Origin: a virus
Virus record (IMG/VR): IMGVR_UViG_3300047462_000400
Span: 19,051 to 83,050 of that record
Length of the DNA stretch: 64,000 bases
Direction: 5' to 3' (one strand)
Part shown: piece after piece, positions 57,927 to 64,000 of the stretch
How the letters are laid out: each line of letters begins with the position of its first letter
Numbering within the stretch: position 1 is the stretch's first letter
Made by a program: the position numbers and the translations under genes
The notes under the pieces: model-generated
Databases searched by the model: none
The model's input: only the letters and a program-made list of their open reading frames with translations
Told to the model about the DNA's origin: nothing

Positions 57927-58937
57927 TCACTGCATCACTGCGGGTTGGTGTGCGGGCTGCTTCAGCGGTGGCGCGTCGGTACGCCATTCCGCCATCCTCG
58001 AGTACGCGGCCCGGAACGCTGAGTCGTTGCCGAGCAAGCGCTCCGAACACGCGAGCTCCGCCCATGCGCGCCAGGTGTGCGCGGAGATGTCGACGAAGAT
58101 GGAGTCCGTACAGGGTGGCAGTTCCGTCGCGTGCTTGGCGAGGTCGCGCGCGCCGGCGACGTCCCCCGCCTCGCGCAAGAGCTTTGCGTGCTCGACGTAC
58201 GGCTCGGCGCGGGTAGGGCGCATCGCTCGCGCACGGGCATAGGCGGCCGATACCTCCGCGGACGGTCGCCCAAGCTTCACGATGAGTCGCGCAGCCTCGA
58301 GCGCCGCGCAGAACGCCTCCTCCCCCTCGTGCTTCATGGCGATCCGCTGCTCGAAGAGCTCGAGGGCGCGCACAAGCTCCCCCATCTGCCCGTACGTGAG
58401 GGCCAGGTAGAAGATCGATCGCGGGTCCTCGCCGCCCTCGAGCAGCGCTGCGTTCCGGCGCGCCGTCGCCACCCGGTCCTTTGGCGGCGTACGCATGTAG
58501 TTGACGTGCGGGACGTGCGGCGCCCCGTCGTACGGGATGTACTCGTGACACTTCTGGACGTACCGGAGATGCGGCTTGAAGAGCCGGATGAATCCCCAGG
58601 CCGCGCCCTCGCACACCGTGATGACCGAGTGCGCTTCGCCGCTGTCCGGCCATCCGCTGAAGGCTGGGCCGAACGCATACACGTCGTCGGCGTCGAGCTG
58701 GAGCGCCCATTCCGCGCGGACATGGGCCAGCGCTTCGTTCCGCGCGCTCGCGAAGTCCCGGAACGGTCCCCCGCGCACCACGCGCGCGCCGGCTGCGCGA
58801 GCGGCCTCGCCGGTCTCCTCGTCGCTCTCCGCGTTCAGGACGACGACGACGCTATCGACCTGCGCCGACACGCTCGCGATGGCAGCGCCGATGGTGCCCG
58901 CGTTGTCCCTCGCGATGAGCACGCATTCGACTGCCAT
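57927..58937 (-). CDS. Family 2-like glycosyltransferase with TPR region
   Basis: 336 residues. N-terminus MAVECVLIARDNAGTIGAAI, SVSAQVDSVVVVLNAESDEE and the metal-site-like ALQLDADDVYAF near 79-90 are GT-A fold marks. A TPR-like helical repeat region follows (RSIFYLALTYGQMGELVRAL, ARARAMRPTRAEPYVEHAKL). This domain order is known for O-glycosylating enzymes. The placement among Thr-rich collagen genes suggests it sugars the fibres. Its stop and the previous gene are a few bases apart. Confidence 0.78.
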   Translation of the reverse strand: MAVECVLIARDNAGTIGAAIASVSAQVDSVVVVLNAESDEETGEAARAAGARVVRGGPFRDFASARNEALAHVRAEWALQLDADDVYAFGPAFSGWPDSGEAHSVITVCEGAAWGFIRLFKPHLRYVQKCHEYIPYDGAPHVPHVNYMRTPPKDRVATARRNAALLEGGEDPRSIFYLALTYGQMGELVRALELFEQRIAMKHEGEEAFCAALEAARLIVKLGRPSAEVSAAYARARAMRPTRAEPYVEHAKLLREAGDVAGARDLAKHATELPPCTDSIFVDISAHTWRAWAELACSERLLGNDSAFRAAYSRMAEWRTDAPPLKQPAHQPAVMQ

Positions 58938-58940
58938 GGA

Positions 58941-60978
<2,038 letters not shown>

Positions 60979-60996
60979 TAGACCGAACGACTTTCC

Positions 60997-61221
60997 TTAC
61001 GTGACGTTGGAGGAAGGCGGAGGAGGCGGCGCGGAATTCGCCGAGCGGAGGCTGATCGACTGGTCGCGCGGACGCGAGGGATTGCTCCGCCCGCTGTATT
61101 GGCTGTCGTAGTTCATCGAGGCCCGGAACTCGCGGTAGACCGCCTCGTCCACGAGCTGGCGCGGAGCGCCGTTCTCGGAGTGACCGTTCTTGTTCTTGAA
61201 GTTCTTGAGCTTCCTTCTCAC
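60997..61221 (-). CDS. Basic small hypothetical protein
   Basis: 74 residues. KKLKNFKNKN-type basic start (RRKLKNFKNKNGHSENGAPR), then YREFRASMNYDSQYSGRSNP and a Pro/Ser tail. GTG 61221 is preceded by AAAGGAGAAAACC. Confidence 0.58.
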   Translation of the reverse strand: MRRKLKNFKNKNGHSENGAPRQLVDEAVYREFRASMNYDSQYSGRSNPSRPRDQSISLRSANSAPPPPPSSNVT

Positions 61222-61248
61222 GTGGGTTTTCTCCTTTGCAGAAACCTC

Positions 61249-61740
61249 TCAAACCGAGGTGAGGATGACGATGGTCCGAGCGTTCTGCCCCTCGCAGCCG
61301 GCGCCGACGTTCGGGATGCTGACGAACGCCTTGACGTCGAAGGTGTGGAGGCCCGCGGTGAGCTCGTCCGTCTTCGTCTCGAAGAACAAGCTGACGGGGA
61401 GAAACGACTGCGTGAACGTCGTGTCGATGAACGGCAGGAGCGGGTTGATGCTGTAGACCAGCTTCTCGTCCACGTAGATCCCGACGTTGACGTTGCAGCT
61501 CGTCGCCACCTCCTCCGCGTTGGGGTCGAGGAGGTTGCCGGTGAACATGATGATGGCCTTCTCCCCACCGATGACGTCGATGGAGAGCGGACCGTTGAAC
61601 AGCAGGCTGACCGGCGGAGTCGGCCCGATCGGGACCGGCGCCTCGTTGTTCGGGTTGGTGAAGGTCCGGATGCCGGTCTTGCCCGGGGGGGTCGAGTAGG
61701 CTTCCGGAGACTGTCCCTTGATTCCGGCGATCTTGCTCAT
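61249..61740 (-). CDS. Tagged beta-sandwich virion-type protein 1
   Basis: 163 residues. Tag MSKIAGIKGQSPEAY, then VSLLFNGPLSIDVIGGEKAI, IMFTGNLLDP, VNVGIYVDEKLVYSINP, FFETKTDELTAGLHTFDVKA. The core IDVIGGEKAIIMFTG recurs in the next two proteins as an Ig-like sandwich. Likely a decoration or fibre-tip protein. Confidence 0.7.
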   Translation of the reverse strand: MSKIAGIKGQSPEAYSTPPGKTGIRTFTNPNNEAPVPIGPTPPVSLLFNGPLSIDVIGGEKAIIMFTGNLLDPNAEEVATSCNVNVGIYVDEKLVYSINPLLPFIDTTFTQSFLPVSLFFETKTDELTAGLHTFDVKAFVSIPNVGAGCEGQNARTIVILTSV

Positions 61741-61754
61741 GGTCCTTCAGCCTC

Positions 61755-62198
61755 TCAGGTCGAGGAGACGATGACGGTGACACTGACGTCGATAACGCTC
61801 GCGGTTCCGCGGTCGACCTCTCCCAGGACCCCCACGGAGGTGGCCGGGTTTGCAATCAGGTCGGGGAGCTCGCCGATGGCGCTGAACGACACCGGCTGGT
61901 TCTGCGGCGAATTCGACAGCGCGACCTCGACCACGCTGATGGTGATCGAGTTGTCGAGCTGAATGAAGAAGCTCGCGAGGGCTGGCGACAGCGAGGGGCC
62001 GTCTACCGTTCCCGAGATGGTGACGATGATCTTGTCGCCGTCCTCCACCGCCACCGTCAGCGGGGTGATGATCGGGGAGGCGGTGGTCGTCAGCGTTACG
62101 CCAGGCCCCGGCTCGCCACGCGTCGAGACGGAGCCACTGGTCGAGGGGTCGGGGTACGTCTCCGGCGACCGCCCTTTCAGTCCTGCAATCTTGCTCAT
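61755..62198 (-). CDS. Tagged beta-sandwich virion-type protein 2
   Basis: 147 residues. Tag MSKIAGLKGRSPETY, then TTTASPIITPLTVAVEDGDK, IIVTISGTVDGPSLSPALAS, FFIQLDNSITISVVEVALS. Same domain order as its neighbours at 61249 and 62219, so the three are paralogues. Confidence 0.7.
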   Translation of the reverse strand: MSKIAGLKGRSPETYPDPSTSGSVSTRGEPGPGVTLTTTASPIITPLTVAVEDGDKIIVTISGTVDGPSLSPALASFFIQLDNSITISVVEVALSNSPQNQPVSFSAIGELPDLIANPATSVGVLGEVDRGTASVIDVSVTVIVSST

Positions 62199-62218
62199 GA
62201 TCCCTTCCCCATCTCCTC

Positions 62219-62695
62219 TCAGGTGTTAGCGATCATGACGACCACGCTGGCGTCCGATACTTCTGCCGACGTCATTCCACCGATGCACTGCCCCTTCACT
62301 GCGATGGTGTGCAGGCCGGCGGCGAACGGCGTCGTCTCGTACGTGACGCCGATCGGGTTGGAGGTCCCGAAGGTGATGGGTGGCACCGGCGCGCCAGCCC
62401 CCACCTGGGTGGTGATGTTGTACTGGATGTCCACGCCGTCAATGACGACTCGGACGTTGGCCTGCCCGGCTGCCGGCAGCGCGTTCGCAATCGTTGCGGA
62501 GAAGTAGACGATAGCCCTCTCCCCACCGACCGCCTCGAACGAGACCGGCGGCACGAGATCGACACCGGGGGTGCTCGTGTCGATCGCGCTCGGGGGGAGC
62601 GACGTCTCCCCGAACGTGGCGATGATGCCCGTGATGACGGTGACGCTGTCGTAGGTCTCCGGCGAACGCCGCTTGATTCCAGCTATATGGGTCAT
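62219..62695 (-). CDS. Tagged beta-sandwich virion-type protein 3
   Basis: 158 residues. Tag [15 protein letters not shown], then VPPVSFEAVGGERAIVYFSA, TIANALPAAGQANVRVVIDG, GLHTIAVKGQCIGGMTSAEV. It has the VGGE(K/R)AI...GLHT pattern of 61249. Its stop lies after the upstream membrane gene's overlap. Confidence 0.7.
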   Translation of the reverse strand: MTHIAGIKRRSPETYDSVTVITGIIATFGETSLPPSAIDTSTPGVDLVPPVSFEAVGGERAIVYFSATIANALPAAGQANVRVVIDGVDIQYNITTQVGAGAPVPPITFGTSNPIGVTYETTPFAAGLHTIAVKGQCIGGMTSAEVSDASVVVMIANT

Positions 62696-62979
62696 TCCTT
62701 TGCCTTCTCGTGCGGGTCACCCAGCAAGTGCATCAACATGGCGTCCGCCGCCATGGAGAGGAAGCTCGTCGCACACCCAACGATGACGGCGTCGAGGATG
62801 CGTCCGTGGCCAACGCTCACTACGCCGCTCGCGCCAGCGACCATGCCGACCCAGGTCCCCGTGCACTGACTGCACTCGAAGAGCGGTGGGTAGAGCCGCT
62901 GGAGCGGGCGGAAGACGGTGCCGCGTACGAGGATGAGCGTCGCACCGATGAGCGCCGAAGTGAGGAGCAGCGCCGTCAT
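62692..62979 (-). CDS. DUF1360-like small membrane protein
   Basis: 95 residues with three hydrophobic segments ([50 protein letters not shown]). [13 protein letters not shown] matches the CxxCxGxWxG signature of the DUF1360 membrane family, seen in phages near lysis and tail genes. May be a holin-type or host membrane protein. ATGA overlaps with both neighbours. Confidence 0.68.
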   Translation of the reverse strand: MTALLLTSALIGATLILVRGTVFRPLQRLYPPLFECSQCTGTWVGMVAGASGVVSVGHGRILDAVIVGCATSFLSMAADAMLMHLLGDPHEKAKE

Positions 62980-63794
62980 CCGCTCACCGGGGGCAGCTCG
63001 GTGATGTCGACGAAGCAGGCGTTGGTGCCGTACGAGCCGCCCGCAACGCTCGCAGCCACCTGAATCTGAATCTGCGTCGTCACACCAACCGGCGTCAGGC
63101 TCGGGTCCGTATCGAACAGGAAAGGAATGGTGGCTTGCGTAGCGCTAGTGCCGGCCGGGATCGTCGTCCCCGCGAAGGGATTCAAGACCTCCGTGGCGCC
63201 CACCTGCGCAATAGCGGTGATGGTCATATCCGTGGCCGGCGCGGAATTGTTCTCGATCTGGAGGGTGGCGAGGATGCGCACCCGCCCCGAGCTCTGCGGT
63301 GTGATGGGGATGTTCACGCCCGAGCCGCCGCTCGCGATGGACGTCCAAGGAATGGCCGTCAACGTTACGGTCGAAATGGCGGTCCCGCCGGTGGGACCAA
63401 TCGCAGAGTTGTTGGCGAATCCAACCGAGGCTGGTCCGGTCGCGCCGGTGCTTCCCGTGGGGCCGGTAGCGCCGGTTGGTCCCGTCCCGGTTGCCCCGGT
63501 CGCGCCGGTCGACCCGGTCGTTCCCGTCGGTCCGGTCGCCCCTGACGGACCGCCGGCAGGACCGGTTGCTCCGGTGCTCCCCGTCGGTCCGGTGCTGCCC
63601 GCTCCGGTCGCGCCCGTCGAACCCGCTGTTCCTGTCGAGCCGGTAGGACCGGTCGCGCCTGTAGCTCCGCTGGGACCGCCCGCGGGGCCGGTAGCACCCG
63701 TGGGTCCGGTGATCCCGGTGAGGCCGAGGCCAACCGTGGGCGCGGTGGGATAAGTCTCCCGCGCGTATCTCCCCCATCCGACGATATGACTCAT
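62976..63794 (-). CDS. Short collagen-like tagged protein
   Basis: 272 residues. Tag [15 protein letters not shown], about 35 Gly-X-Y triplets ([14 protein letters not shown]...), then a beta-rich C-terminal domain ([56 protein letters not shown]). Short collagen plus C-terminal trimer domain resembles bacillus-type BclA fibres. Confidence 0.78.
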   Translation of the reverse strand: MSHIVGWGRYARETYPTAPTVGLGLTGITGPTGATGPAGGPSGATGATGPTGSTGTAGSTGATGAGSTGPTGSTGATGPAGGPSGATGPTGTTGSTGATGATGTGPTGATGPTGSTGATGPASVGFANNSAIGPTGGTAISTVTLTAIPWTSIASGGSGVNIPITPQSSGRVRILATLQIENNSAPATDMTITAIAQVGATEVLNPFAGTTIPAGTSATQATIPFLFDTDPSLTPVGVTTQIQIQVAASVAGGSYGTNACFVDITELPPVSG

Positions 63795-63798
63795 CGGA

Positions 63799-64000
63799 TC
63801 AGAGCTCCTCGACGACGAACCAGGAGGCTGCGAGGCCGCCGACCACCAAGAGCCTGCTGGTGTTGGCGGGGTCGGCCGCCGTGAGGTTGAACGTCACCGG
63901 CACGCCGAGCGACTGCGCCGTCGAGACAGCCAGGAAGGTGGCCGCCTCGAGCGATGCCGCAGCTGGGATCGTCGTGCTGACGCCGTTCGTCGTGGCGATA
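63799..64000 (-). CDS. C-terminal end of another structural protein, cut by the window edge
   Basis: 66 codons in frame: [57 protein letters not shown], stop 63799. The Thr/Ala-rich beta style is that of the neighbouring virion-type genes. It ends five bases before the next ATG. Confidence 0.6.
   Translation of the reverse strand, partial: IATTNGVSTTIPAAASLEAATFLAVSTAQSLGVPVTFNLTAADPANTSRLLVVGGLAASWFVVEEL

Overview
The window is a high-GC, densely packed stretch of accessory DNA that reads like a large tailed phage, prophage or phage-plasmid. Most neighbouring genes overlap by 1-4 bases (ATGA, GTGA, TGATG), dozens of products are under 110 residues, and many carry paired CxxC zinc ribbons. 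No terminase, portal, major capsid or rRNA/tRNA gene is visible, so the replicon type is not proven. Codon use and the virion-like collagen fibres suggest a high-GC Gram-negative host; Myxococcota is a guess only.

Left part (0-10.4 kb, mostly + strand): a replication and recombination operon with MT-A70 adenine methyltransferase, XPB-like helicase, 1165-residue primase-helicase, DEDDh exonuclease, Cas4/AddB-like nuclease and an XRE regulator. Right after the primase lies an AT-rich block with about a dozen AAGGTGAC/GTCACCTT iterons and an exact TTATCCACA DnaA box, a probable origin. From 10.4 to 12.4 kb a divergent leftward cluster includes a Recombinase-domain protein. From 12.4 to 22.6 kb runs a rightward operon of tiny genes with a ParB-like protein and ThyX. 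It is interrupted at 19132-20441 by a 1310-bp transposon-like element (perfect 19-bp inverted ends, 9-bp target duplication) that carries an orphan HsdS-like gene and no transposase.

Middle (22.6-39.5 kb): degraded genes, a leftward group with a lipoprotein and a rhomboid protease, and a DUF192 gene on the + strand beside it. A second rightward operon follows, starting next to a UvrD helicase fragment and holding a deleted ATPase gene and two paralogous unknown proteins. A cassette zone then has a ~110-bp promoter-leader module present three times, a pentapeptide-repeat protein and an IS1595-type transposase.

Right part (39.5-64 kb, mostly - strand): a group of large conserved phage-type unknowns, then virion or appendage genes. 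Seven proteins share the N-terminal pattern M[ST]xIxG-x6-E[TA]Y, and three of these have long Gly-Pro-Thr collagen domains. A glycosyltransferase, a C-x5-R phosphatase, small membrane proteins and a LysM-like 698-residue protein sit among them. A + strand island (48.3-52.3 kb) has a tyrosine recombinase and small regulators.

At least seven genes look frameshifted or interrupted. Either parts of the element are decaying or the assembly has indel errors; reads would decide.
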